Assembly (NCBI RefSeq): GCF_019801175.1
Contig: NZ_JAHVJR010000001.1
Coordinates: forward strand, 3,083,195-3,147,194
Source: Vannielia litorea
GTDB taxonomy: Bacteria; Pseudomonadota; Alphaproteobacteria; Rhodobacterales; Rhodobacteraceae
Length of the DNA: 64,000 nt
Direction: 5' to 3'
Below the pieces are notes generated by a model, which had not been told where the DNA came from, did no database searches, and saw only the letters and a list, made by a program, of their open reading frames with translations. Shown here piece by piece: positions 8,100 to 16,233 of this stretch (its first letter is position 1; every line of letters begins with the position of its first letter). A program made the position numbers and the translations under genes.

Positions 8100-8576
8100 A
8101 TGATGAACACCGAAAAACCGCTCGGAGCCGGGCTGATCGCCTTCGGGGCCGCCGGGATCTGGGCGACCCTGCAGATCAGCGTGCGCACCTTCAACGACGA
8201 TCCGGGGCCACAGCTCTTTCCGATCCTCGGGTTCTCGCTGCTGGTGCTCTGCGGGCTGGGCATGCTGCTGACCCGTGCGCGCCAATCCAAGGTGCTCACC
8301 GAGGCCGAGGCCGATGCGGTTCAGGAAGCGCGCAGCAGCACCCTGCGCGGCGTGGTCATGGCTGGGCTGCTGGTGGCCTACTCCCTCGCGCTCTGGATCT
8401 TCGGCTACTACATCGCCACGCCGCTCATGGTTTACGCCTTCTACCACACCATCGCCGGGCCGGAGCGCCGGGTCTGGTGGCGCGGGGCGCTCTATGCCGC
8501 CGCCGTCACCCTCGGCGTCCATCTCGTGTTCGCCGAAATGCTGAACACCCTCCTGCCCACCGGCCTCCTCTTCTGA
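8100..8576 (+). CDS. tctB: Tripartite tricarboxylate transporter small permease TctB
   Basis: A 158-residue protein with four hydrophobic segments (roughly residues 10-28, 40-60, 85-105 and 125-145), the usual size and topology of the small membrane subunit. Two adjacent ATGs follow the ggagga RBS; the first is used. TctB pairs with the large TctA subunit and the periplasmic TctC receptor to take up carboxylates using an ion gradient. Gene order C-B-A is standard. Confidence 0.88.
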   Translation: MMNTEKPLGAGLIAFGAAGIWATLQISVRTFNDDPGPQLFPILGFSLLVLCGLGMLLTRARQSKVLTEAEADAVQEARSSTLRGVVMAGLLVAYSLALWIFGYYIATPLMVYAFYHTIAGPERRVWWRGALYAAAVTLGVHLVFAEMLNTLLPTGLLF

Positions 8577-8594
8577 TCTGACAGGCACCTCGCC

Positions 8595-10094
8595 ATGCAA
8601 GACATCCTCGCCAGCTTCGGCACCCTGCTCGCCCCGACGACCTTCATGGTCATCATCCTCTCCACCGCGCTCGGCATCGTACTGGGCGCGATCCCCGGCC
8701 TCTCCGGCGGGCTCGGCGTGGCACTGCTGCTGCCGATCACCTTCGGGATGCCGCCCGAGGTCGGGCTGGCGATGCTGGTCTCGATCTGGGTCGGCGGGGT
8801 CTCTGGCGCGATGATCGGCTCGATCCTGCTGGGCATCCCCGGCTCGCCCTCGGCCATCGCCACCACGTTTGACGGCTACCCGATGACCCGCAATGGCCAA
8901 GCCGTGAAGGCGCTCGGCGCGGCAATCACCGCCTCCTTCATCGGCACCTTCCTGTCGATCCTCATCGCCATGGCCGCCTCGCCGCTGATGGCCCGGCTGG
9001 CGCTGAAGATGGGGCCTTGGGAGTATTTCTCGCTCGGCTTCTGCGCCATCTCGCTGGTAGCCGCCCTCTCGCGCGGCTCGATCTTTCATGGCCTCGCCGC
9101 CGCCGCGCTGGGTCTCGTGCTCGCCTCCGTCGGCTTCGCCCCGATCGACGGCTACCCCCGCTTCACCTTCGGCAACATCTACCTGAACGGCGGGTTTGAC
9201 CTGATTCCGCTGATGCTCGGCTTTTTCGCCCTCAAGCAGATCGTGCAGGATTACGCGCAGGGCCAGCAGCAGGTGCCCGAGGTCGACGCGCGCGATATCA
9301 AGGGCTTCGGCGTGAGCTGGCAGGAATACCGCGACAATACATGGAACATGATCCGCTCGTTCTTCATCGGCCTCTGGATCGGCTTCTTGCCCGGCATGGG
9401 CGCGGCGCTCTCCAACATGGTGGCCTATGCGCAGGCCAAATCGGCCAGCAAGCACCCGGAGAAGTTCGGCAAGGGCTGCGTCGATGGCGTCTTCGCCTCG
9501 GAGACCTCCAACAACGCCTCGGTCGGCGGCTCGCTCATTCCGATGGTGGCGCTCGGCATCCCCGGCGATGGGGTGACGGCGATCCTGCTGGGCGGGCTGA
9601 TGATCCACGGCGTTCAGGCCGGGCCGCTGCTCTTCAACAACAACCCCGAGATCGTCTACGCGCTTTTCCTCACTGCCCTCATCGCCGCCGCACTGGTGCT
9701 GGTGATGCAGTTCTGGGGCATGCGCCTGTTCCCAGCGATCCTGAAGATCCCCTATCACTACCTCTACCCGGCCATCGTGGTGCTGGGCTTCATGGGCGTC
9801 TTCGTCGGCTCCTCCACTGCCTTCAACTACGTGCTGCTGCTGGGCTTCGCCGCCCTCGGGCTGGCGATGGACAAGCTGCGGCTGCCCATCGGCCCCTTCA
9901 TCCTCGCCTTCATCCTCGCGCCCATGCTCGAGCTGAACCTGCGGCGCGGGATGACCTATACCGACGACGGCATCCTGCCCTTCTTCACGCGCCCGATCTC
10001 CGGCCTGCTTTTGCTGGCGGCGGTGCTCAGCATCGTCTCGCCTTTCCTGATGCCGTGGATCAAGGAGATGCGGCGCAAACGGGCCGAGGGCTGA
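8595..10094 (+). CDS. tctA: Tripartite tricarboxylate transporter large permease TctA
   Basis: A 499-residue polytopic protein with about twelve hydrophobic segments. It has the family signatures LGAIPGLSGGLGVALLLPITFGM near residue 30 and GSLIPMVALGIPGDGVTAILLGG near residue 310, together with a GFLPGMGAALSNMVAY segment in the middle. These are the duplicated glycine-proline-rich motifs of TctA. It forms the transport channel with TctB. It ends the operon; the next gene is convergent, five bases away, with no space for a long terminator. Confidence 0.95.
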   Translation: MQDILASFGTLLAPTTFMVIILSTALGIVLGAIPGLSGGLGVALLLPITFGMPPEVGLAMLVSIWVGGVSGAMIGSILLGIPGSPSAIATTFDGYPMTRNGQAVKALGAAITASFIGTFLSILIAMAASPLMARLALKMGPWEYFSLGFCAISLVAALSRGSIFHGLAAAALGLVLASVGFAPIDGYPRFTFGNIYLNGGFDLIPLMLGFFALKQIVQDYAQGQQQVPEVDARDIKGFGVSWQEYRDNTWNMIRSFFIGLWIGFLPGMGAALSNMVAYAQAKSASKHPEKFGKGCVDGVFASETSNNASVGGSLIPMVALGIPGDGVTAILLGGLMIHGVQAGPLLFNNNPEIVYALFLTALIAAALVLVMQFWGMRLFPAILKIPYHYLYPAIVVLGFMGVFVGSSTAFNYVLLLGFAALGLAMDKLRLPIGPFILAFILAPMLELNLRRGMTYTDDGILPFFTRPISGLLLLAAVLSIVSPFLMPWIKEMRRKRAEG

Positions 10095-10098
10095 GCGC

Positions 10099-10500
10099 TC
10101 AGGCGGCCCGTTTCTTCAACCGGGTCGCCGCCCGGCGCGGCGCAAGCGGGCGCGGGGTGAGCGGGGTTACGTTGTCGGGCAAGGCGCTTGGCCGGTAAGT
10201 AGCGACGACGAGTGCGCGGAGCACCAGAACGGTGGCAACCACGGCGGCCAGCGAAACAACGTCCGCCCCGCCCGCCAGCAACTCCTCCACCGTCACGCCG
10301 CCCTGAAGCAGCCGCCACATGCCAACAAGGCTCCCCGCCGCAGCCAGCGGAAAGAGCCCGGTGAGCAGGGCCAGAAACATCGAGCCCCAGAAATCGCTGC
10401 GCAGGCGGCTGGTGGGGCGGGTGCGAACGTTCATGCCATAGAGCGCCACGGCGCAGAAAAGCGCGATGAGGCCGGCGATCAGGGACGCGGTGTGAAGCAT
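10099..10500 (-). CDS. Small hypothetical membrane protein
   Basis: A 133-residue protein with three hydrophobic segments (about residues 3-22, 41-64 and 79-99) and a very basic C-terminal tail rich in Arg and Lys, as expected for a cytoplasmic end. I do not recognise a family. The start is the ATG at 10500; the same frame stays open much farther upstream but that part overlaps a better-supported gene on the other strand. It is convergent with tctA. A signal-anchor protein that binds a negatively charged partner would fit, but nothing more can be said. Confidence 0.55.
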   Translation of the reverse strand: MLHTASLIAGLIALFCAVALYGMNVRTRPTSRLRSDFWGSMFLALLTGLFPLAAAGSLVGMWRLLQGGVTVEELLAGGADVVSLAAVVATVLVLRALVVATYRPSALPDNVTPLTPRPLAPRRAATRLKKRAA

Positions 10501-10945
10501 GGTGCTGTCTTTCGAAAATGGCGCACGGAGAAAGCCGTGACCGGGAAGAAGGGGATGCGGGGCATGCGCCTTGGATCGCGCAGTGGCGCGGGCCACGGCA
10601 GCGCGGGCAGCAGGCAATCGGTCCGGCAAAGGATAGCGCTCAAGATGCACCCACATGCGCCCGGTCCTGTCGCGGGCACGGCGACGGTCCGTCGAAGGTG
10701 GCAAGACGCGGGCGCCAAGGCGGCCCGTGGATGGTCTGCGGCGGTTGCGCAGAATATCTGCCTGAGCGGCGCAAGCTGCAAGCGGTCCGTGCAGAAATAT
10801 TTCACCTCGCGCCAATTGTTTTGCCGCCCGTCGCCCCCACTTTCCGAGGGTGCCGGGCCGTGCTGCGCCCCGGCCTCCTGCCAGCCTCCCCGGGAGACTC
10901 TGCCTTGGTCCTTTACGCCCCATACGCTGCGGCCCGGCCCGCCCC
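10501..10945. other. 445-base intergenic stretch
   Basis: No convincing gene. Open frames here have low-complexity Arg/Ala/Gly translations and no good RBS. One less GC-rich patch near 10795-10825 (AAATATTT followed by caattgttttg) is the likeliest promoter region for the downstream gene. A small RNA cannot be excluded. Confidence 0.4.
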
Positions 10946-11578
10946 ATGACGCAGCTGGAAGCCGCAGCGCCCCTCCTTGCCCAGCGCCCCGGTCGGCGCC
11001 TTTCGGAAGTCTTGCGCGATCTGCGGGCGGGCGAGGGTGCGCGGGTGTCTGTCGGCGATATCGTCAGCGGCCTGCGCGACCGCAGCTTTGCCCCGCTGAT
11101 GGTACTCTTCGCCGCGCCCAACGTGTTTCTGTTCATCCCCGGATCGTCGATCTTCACCGGCCTGCCGCTCATGGTGCTGGCGGTGCAGCTCATGCTCGGG
11201 CGGCCCGATGTGTGGCTGCCGCAGTTCGTCGCCCGCCGCTCCATCGAGCGGGCCGCCTTCGGGCGAATGGTCAATGCCTCTGTGCCCTATATCGAGCGGG
11301 TCGAACGGCTCGCCCGCCCTCGCTGGTGGCCCCGCTCCTACCTGCTGGCCGAACGGCTGATCGGGCTGACCACACTGATCATGTCGGTGTTCCTGTTTCT
11401 GCCGATCCCCTTCGCCAACGGCCTGCCCGCCCTCTCCATCATCATGCTGGCACTGGGCCTGAGCGAGCGTGACGGATACTGGCTGGCCGCCGGACTGGTG
11501 CTGAGTCTCGCCTCCACCGCACTGGTCGCAGGTATGGTCTCTGTCGGTGCTCTGGCGGTGCTCACCTTCCTGTTCTGA
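10946..11578 (+). CDS. ExoD-family membrane protein (exopolysaccharide synthesis-like)
   Basis: A 210-residue protein with the ExoD pattern: a soluble N-terminus with LSEVLRDLRAGEGARVSVGDIVSGLRDRSFAPLMVLFAAPNVF, the PGSSIFTGLPLMVLAVQLMLGRPDVWLP signature, and several transmembrane segments in the C-terminal half. ExoD was described in Sinorhizobium as affecting exopolysaccharide production and alkali tolerance; its biochemical role is unclear. The ATG at 10946 matches the family N-terminus, although the frame is open further upstream. It appears monocistronic. Confidence 0.85.
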   Translation: MTQLEAAAPLLAQRPGRRLSEVLRDLRAGEGARVSVGDIVSGLRDRSFAPLMVLFAAPNVFLFIPGSSIFTGLPLMVLAVQLMLGRPDVWLPQFVARRSIERAAFGRMVNASVPYIERVERLARPRWWPRSYLLAERLIGLTTLIMSVFLFLPIPFANGLPALSIIMLALGLSERDGYWLAAGLVLSLASTALVAGMVSVGALAVLTFLF

Positions 11579-11657
11579 CCGCAGCAACAAGCCGGTAAAG
11601 CGGCGCAAATTCGGCATAACGCCCTGTTTTAAATGCACGAAAATGTATCATCCGATA

Positions 11658-11713
11658 TGAGTTGACATATCAATCCGCCTCCGTATCGTAGAGTGAGTTG
11701 AATCATCAACTCC
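11658..11713 (+). promoter_or_regulatory. Two near-identical operator-like repeats flanking a promoter
   Basis: TGAGTTGA-N3-ATCAA occurs at 11658-11673 and again at 11694-11709. Each copy contains TTGA-N4-TCAA, and the second extends to a perfect GAGTTGA-atca-TCAACTC inverted repeat. The copies are 36 bases apart. The first overlaps the -35 candidate and the second the likely transcription start, the geometry of repression. The MarR regulator at 17857 is the best candidate ligand-responsive binder (inference). Confidence 0.6.
11662..11689 (+). promoter_or_regulatory. Candidate sigma-70 promoter for the ABC-P450 operon
   Basis: TTGACA at 11662-11667 is a consensus -35 box. TATCGT at 11684-11689 matches four of six -10 positions with a 16-base spacer. 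It lies 65 bases before the binding-protein gene. Confidence 0.45.
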
Positions 11714-11753
11714 GCGTCCAGGGAGGGATGCGGGACTTCAGGGAGGATATTCC

Positions 11754-12920
11754 ATGACACGCGCCATCCGCGCGGCCCTCGTGGCCGTGACAGCTACCCT
11801 TTTGCCTGCCGCCAGCCCGGCAGACACCATCAAGGTCGGGGTCGTCGCCCCCTTTTCCGGCCCCTTCGCCATCTACGGCAAACAGTACCAAGAGGCGGTG
11901 GAAACCTACGTCGCCCAGCACGGCACCAGCGCCGGCGAGCACGAGATCGAGTTCATCTACAAGGATGTCGGCGGGCCAAACCCCGACCAGTCCCGCGCAC
12001 TGGCGCAGGAGCTGCTGATCCGCGATCAGGTCGACTATCTCGCAGGCTTCACCTTCACCCCCAACGCGCTCGCCGTCGGCCCGCTGATCGAGCAGAGCCA
12101 GACGCCCACGGTGATCTTCAACGCCGCCACCTCCTCGATCAACAAGGAGAGCGAATTCTACCTGCGCACAAGCTACACGCTCTGGCAGGTCTCCGCCCCG
12201 CTGGCAGAATGGGCCTATGACCAGGGCATGCGCACCGTCGCCACCACGGTCACCGACTATGGCCCCGGCATCGACGCGGAAAACGCCTTCAAGGCCGCTT
12301 TCGAGGCCAAGGGCGGCGAGGTGGTGGACGCGATCCGCATGCCGCTTTCGACCACCGATTTCACCCCCTTCATCCAGCGCGTCCGCGATGCCGCGCCCGA
12401 TGCGGTCTTCACCTTTCTGCCGGGCGGCCCGCCCACCTTTACCTACACCAAGACTTACAACGAGAACGGTCTTGCCGAGGCGGGCATCAAGTTTCTCGGC
12501 ACCGCCGAGACCGAAGAGGTGAACCTGCAAGGGCTGGGCGATGCCGCCATCGGGCTGACCACCGCCTACCACTACTCCGGCGCCCACGACTCCGACGAGA
12601 ACCGCGCCTTTCAGGCCAAGCTGACCGAGCTGTTCCCGGATGCCATCGCCAACTGGGCTTCGGTCGGCGCCTATGACGGCACCCACCTGATCTACCAGAT
12701 GGTCGCCGCCGCCGGAACCGACGGCCCCGGTGCCGTGGAAGCCGCCAAGACGCTGGAATGGGAGAGCCCGCGCGGTCCGGTGAAGATGGACCCGGAGACG
12801 CGCACGCTGATCCAGAACGTCTACATCCGCGAAGTCGCCCGCGACGAGGCCACCGGCCAGTTGGTGAACCGTGAGACCGGCGTGATCGCCACCGTGGGCG
12901 ACCTCGGCTGGGACAAGTGA
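11754..12920 (+). CDS. ABC transporter substrate-binding protein, branched-chain amino acid/aromatic acid (HAAT) type
   Basis: A 388-residue periplasmic receptor with an N-terminal signal peptide (to about residue 24, ASPAD) and the type-1 binding-protein core IKVGVVAPFSGPFAIYGKQYQEAVE. Proteins of this LivK-like family bind branched-chain amino acids, amides or aromatic acids. Here a P450 of the benzoate-oxidising type ends the same operon, so an aromatic carboxylate is the more likely ligand. It has a ggagga RBS and is followed by an intercistronic hairpin. Promoter-proximal position matches its role as the most abundant component. Confidence 0.92.
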   Translation: MTRAIRAALVAVTATLLPAASPADTIKVGVVAPFSGPFAIYGKQYQEAVETYVAQHGTSAGEHEIEFIYKDVGGPNPDQSRALAQELLIRDQVDYLAGFTFTPNALAVGPLIEQSQTPTVIFNAATSSINKESEFYLRTSYTLWQVSAPLAEWAYDQGMRTVATTVTDYGPGIDAENAFKAAFEAKGGEVVDAIRMPLSTTDFTPFIQRVRDAAPDAVFTFLPGGPPTFTYTKTYNENGLAEAGIKFLGTAETEEVNLQGLGDAAIGLTTAYHYSGAHDSDENRAFQAKLTELFPDAIANWASVGAYDGTHLIYQMVAAAGTDGPGAVEAAKTLEWESPRGPVKMDPETRTLIQNVYIREVARDEATGQLVNRETGVIATVGDLGWDK

Positions 12921-12927
12921 TCCTCCC

Positions 12928-12955
12928 GCCCCGGGCTGGTCTCCCGGCCCGGGGC
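12928..12955 (+). promoter_or_regulatory. Intercistronic hairpin after the ABC binding-protein gene
   Basis: A 9-bp perfect stem (GCCCCGGGC / GCCCGGGGC) with a 10-base loop, between receptor and permease genes. No T-run follows, so partial termination or mRNA protection is more likely than full termination. Confidence 0.55.
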
Positions 12956-12978
12956 AAATCCAGCGAAGTGAAAGCCAG

Positions 12979-13842
12979 ATGACCCTATTCCTCAACATCC
13001 TCGTCGACGGCGTGGCCTACGGCATGATCCTCTTCATGATCTCCGTCGGCCTCTCGGTCACCATGGGCCTGATGCGGGTGGTGAACCTCGCCCACGGCGG
13101 CTTCGCCCTGCTGGGCGGCACCTTCGCACATTGGTTCGCGGCCGAACTGGGCCTGCCCTTCTGGCCTGCGCTGGTGCTGGCCGTCACGCTCACCGTGGCC
13201 CTCTCGCTGCCGCTGGAGCGGGTGATCTACCGCCGGATCTACGGCTTCACCGATCTGCAACAGGTGCTCGCCACCATAGGCCTGACCTTCCTGATGATCG
13301 CCTCCGTGAACCTCTGGCAGGGCTCAAGCCTGCTGCCCGTACCGCTGCCCGAGGGGCTTAAAGCGACCGTCGATCTGGGCTTCCGCACCCTCCCCGCCCA
13401 CCGGCTGATGGTGATCGCCGCCGGGCTCGCCGTGGTGCTCGGCCTCTGGTGGCTCCTCGAGCGCACCCGCTTCGGCATTCGCCTGCGCGCAGCGGTCGAC
13501 AATCGCGGCACCGCCTCCGCCCACGGCATCAACACCGACCGCATCTTCATGGCCGCCTTCGGCCTCGGCGCGGGCCTCGCGGCGCTTGGCGGCGTGCTCG
13601 GCGCAGAGATCCTGCCAATCGATGCCTACTACCCGCTGCGCTACATGGTGCTCTTCCTCATCGTCGTGGCAGTCGGCGGCATGGGCTCCATCGCAGGCAG
13701 CTTCCTCGCCGCCATCGGCCTCGGCCTCCTGGAAACCGCGGCCCGTTACCTCGCGCCCGACTTCGCCACCATACTCTTCTTCGCGCTGGTCATGGCGCTG
13801 CTGGCGCTACGCCCGAACGGGCTGATCGTGAGGGCCCAATGA
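12979..13842 (+). CDS. ABC transporter permease, LivH type
   Basis: A 287-residue inner-membrane permease with about eight hydrophobic segments. It shows LivH features: DGVAYGMILFMISVGLSVTMGLMRVVNLAHGGFALLGG at the N-terminus, a Q-V-L-A-T-I-G-L-T-F-L segment, and a RAAVDNRGTASAHGIN cytoplasmic loop that couples to the ATPase. It pairs with the LivM-type permease encoded next, whose ATG overlaps its stop. Confidence 0.93.
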   Translation: MTLFLNILVDGVAYGMILFMISVGLSVTMGLMRVVNLAHGGFALLGGTFAHWFAAELGLPFWPALVLAVTLTVALSLPLERVIYRRIYGFTDLQQVLATIGLTFLMIASVNLWQGSSLLPVPLPEGLKATVDLGFRTLPAHRLMVIAAGLAVVLGLWWLLERTRFGIRLRAAVDNRGTASAHGINTDRIFMAAFGLGAGLAALGGVLGAEILPIDAYYPLRYMVLFLIVVAVGGMGSIAGSFLAAIGLGLLETAARYLAPDFATILFFALVMALLALRPNGLIVRAQ

Positions 13843-14786
13843 TGAACCGTATCGCCCCCTTCGCCCTGCTGGCGCTTGCCGTCGCGCTCTACTTTGCGCT
13901 GCCCTACAACCTCGCCTTCCTCACCCGCATCCTGATCATGGCGGTGCTGGTGCTCTCGCTCGATCTCGTGCTCGGCTTCGCGGGCATCGCCACTCTCGGG
14001 CAGGCCGCCTTCTACGGCGCCGGGGCCTATGCCGCCGGTCTCTTCGCCATCCACGCCTGGGCCGATCCAATCGCCGGGCTGGTGGTGGCGGGTGTCGCCG
14101 GGGCGGTTCTGGCCTTCATCTCCGGCCTGATCGTGCTGCGCGCCCACGGGCTGACGCTGATCATGCTCACCATCGCTGTTGCCGCGATCTGCCACGAGAT
14201 CGCCAACAAGGCGCGTGACATCACCGGCGGCGCCGACGGGCTGCGCGGCATCCGGATGGAGCCGGTGCTGGGCCTCTTCGAGTTCGATTTCGTCGGGCAG
14301 ACCGGCTTCTGGTATGCCCTCGCCGTCCTCGCCGTGGTCTTCACCTTCCTCACCCTTCTCACCCGCGCGCCCTTTGGCCTTTCGCTGCGCGGCATCCACG
14401 AAAGCCCCGAGCGCATGGCCGCCATCGGCACCTCCGTCTACTGGCGGCGCGTCGCGGCCTACACGCTCGGCGGGGCCATCGCGGGCGTGGCCGGCGCGCT
14501 CTCGGCGCAGGTGACCCAACTCGTGAGCCTCGAGTCCTTCTCCTTCACCCTCTCCGCCGAAGCGCTGATCATGCTCATCCTCGGTGGCACGGGCAGGCTC
14601 TACGGCGCGGTGCTGGGCACGCTGGTCTTCATGTTCGTCCACCACTGGGCCGCCGCGAACGACCCGTTCAACTGGCTCTTCGTCATCGGCGCGCTGGTGC
14701 TGGCGGTGGTCTTCTTCCTGCCACGCGGGCTGGTCGCGGTGCCGACCGCCCTGAAACGTCTGGGAGGCCAAAATGCAGGGTCTTGA
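13839..14786 (+). CDS. ABC transporter permease, LivM type
   Basis: A 315-residue polytopic permease with LivM signatures: VLSLDLVLGFAGIATLGQAAFYGAGAYAAG near residues 35-65, ITGGADGLRGI in the middle, and SLRGIHESPERMAAIGTSVYWRRVAAY, the cytoplasmic coupling loop. The first of two consecutive ATGs overlaps the stop of the LivH-type gene by four bases. It completes the membrane channel of the importer. Confidence 0.93.
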   Translation: MMNRIAPFALLALAVALYFALPYNLAFLTRILIMAVLVLSLDLVLGFAGIATLGQAAFYGAGAYAAGLFAIHAWADPIAGLVVAGVAGAVLAFISGLIVLRAHGLTLIMLTIAVAAICHEIANKARDITGGADGLRGIRMEPVLGLFEFDFVGQTGFWYALAVLAVVFTFLTLLTRAPFGLSLRGIHESPERMAAIGTSVYWRRVAAYTLGGAIAGVAGALSAQVTQLVSLESFSFTLSAEALIMLILGGTGRLYGAVLGTLVFMFVHHWAAANDPFNWLFVIGALVLAVVFFLPRGLVAVPTALKRLGGQNAGS

Positions 14787-15522
14787 AGTCCGTGGCCTTT
14801 CCAAGCGTTTCGGCGGCCTCACCGTGTCGGAGAACATCGACTTCGACCTGCGCCCCGGCGACCGCAAGGCGCTGATCGGCCCCAACGGGGCAGGCAAGAG
14901 CACCTTCTCCAACCTCGTCACCGGCATCCTGCCGCCCTCTTCGGGGACCATCCGCTTTGACGGGGTGGATATCGGCAAGCTGAACGAGGCCCAACGGGTC
15001 AAGCGCGGCATCGCCAAGACCTTCCAGATCACCACACTGTTCCGCGACCTGACGGTGCGCGAAAACCTGCGCCTGCCGATCCTCGAGCGGCAGGGCCGGG
15101 GCTTTGCCATGTTCCGCCGCGCCGATGGCAATGGCGAGACAGAGGCTGAGGTGGCCGCGCTGATCGACGCCTTCGCGCTGGAGCCTCTGGCCGACAAGCG
15201 CGTGGCCGATCTCGCCTATGGCCAGCAACGCCTCGTCGAACTGGCCCTGACCCTCGCCCTCAAGCCCCGCGTCCTAATCCTCGACGAACCCGCCGCCGGG
15301 GTGCCCTCCTCCGAAACCCACCTGATCGTGCAGGCCATCGAGGCCCTGCCGCCTGACCTCGCGGTGCTCATCATCGAGCACGATATGGACCTCGTCTTTC
15401 GCGTCGCTGCGCAAATCGTCGTGCTGGTGCAGGGCCGCATCCTGACCGAAGGCACGCCGCAGGAGATCGCCGCCAACGCGCAGGTCCGCGAGCTTTATCT
15501 CGGAGGCCACGGCCATGACTGA
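14773..15522 (+). CDS. ABC transporter ATP-binding protein, LivG type
   Basis: A 249-residue ATPase with Walker A GPNGAGKST, a LAYGQQRLVELAL signature motif of the Liv type, Walker B VLILDEPAAG, and the H-loop in IIEHDMDLVF. The inserted RxxARTFQ-like segment (IAKTFQITTLF) is characteristic of LivG. It overlaps the end of the permease gene by 14 bases. It powers import together with the LivF-type ATPase that follows. Confidence 0.93.
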   Translation: MQGLEVRGLSKRFGGLTVSENIDFDLRPGDRKALIGPNGAGKSTFSNLVTGILPPSSGTIRFDGVDIGKLNEAQRVKRGIAKTFQITTLFRDLTVRENLRLPILERQGRGFAMFRRADGNGETEAEVAALIDAFALEPLADKRVADLAYGQQRLVELALTLALKPRVLILDEPAAGVPSSETHLIVQAIEALPPDLAVLIIEHDMDLVFRVAAQIVVLVQGRILTEGTPQEIAANAQVRELYLGGHGHD

Positions 15523-16216
15523 TGCGCTCACCCTCACCGATGTTACCGCAGGCTACGGCCCGACCCATGTGCTGAACGGCATCTCTCTCAGCATCCCACA
15601 GGGCGAACGCCTCGCCGTGATCGGCCGCAATGGCGCGGGCAAAACCACTCTGCTCGCCACAATGATGGGCCTCACCAAGCTGCACGGCGGCACCATCGCG
15701 CTGAACGGCCAGCCCGTCACCACCCTCCCGCCTCACAAGCGCAACGCCGCTGGCCTCGGACTCGTCCCGCAAACCCGTGACATCTTCAAATCACTCTCGG
15801 TCGAGGAAAACCTCCTCGCCGCCCAGCGCGACACCGCCACGCTCGACGAGGCCTACACCCTCTTCCCCCGGCTCAAGGAGCGGCGGCGCAACGGCGGCGG
15901 GCAGCTCTCGGGCGGCGAACAGCAGATGCTCGCCATCGCCCGCACCCTGATGACCGGCCCGCAAACCCTGCTGCTCGACGAGCCGCTCGAGGGCCTCGCC
16001 CCGGTGATCTGCGAGCAACTGATGGAGGTCTTCGAGCGCCTCGCCGCCGAGGGGCGCACCGTGGTGCTGGTCGAGCAGCACGCCGAGGCCGCCCTCTCCT
16101 TCGCCAGCCGCGCCCTGATCATGACCGGCGGCGCCATCGTCCACGATGGCCCCGCCGCCGCGCTCAAGGGGTCCGACCTGCTGGAGCGCCACATCGGCGT
16201 TGCGCTGGCCACATGA
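15515..16216 (+). CDS. ABC transporter ATP-binding protein, LivF type
   Basis: A 233-residue ATPase with Walker A GRNGAGKTT, signature LSGGEQQMLAIARTL, Walker B LLLDEPLEGL and an H-loop in VEQHAEAAL, all typical of LivF. It overlaps livG by eight bases and is followed within a few bases by the P450 gene, so transporter and oxygenase are one transcript. Together with LivG it forms the ATP-hydrolysing dimer. Confidence 0.93.
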   Translation: MTDALTLTDVTAGYGPTHVLNGISLSIPQGERLAVIGRNGAGKTTLLATMMGLTKLHGGTIALNGQPVTTLPPHKRNAAGLGLVPQTRDIFKSLSVEENLLAAQRDTATLDEAYTLFPRLKERRRNGGGQLSGGEQQMLAIARTLMTGPQTLLLDEPLEGLAPVICEQLMEVFERLAAEGRTVVLVEQHAEAALSFASRALIMTGGAIVHDGPAAALKGSDLLERHIGVALAT

Positions 16217-16233
16217 TAGCAAAGGACACGACA

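Noticed and set aside
7986..9758. A 590-codon minus-strand frame opposite tctB/tctA
   Set aside because: Antisense to two well-supported membrane subunit genes and without any recognisable domain.
10501..11274. N-terminal extension of the small minus-strand membrane protein
   Set aside because: It would overlap the ExoD-family gene, which has a clear family match, and its translation is Arg/Pro/Ser-rich and unlike a protein domain.
11754..16216. Leucine/isoleucine/valine importer
   Set aside because: The family name fits, but co-transcription with a CYP199-like P450 makes an aromatic acid more likely, so no liv gene symbols were assigned.
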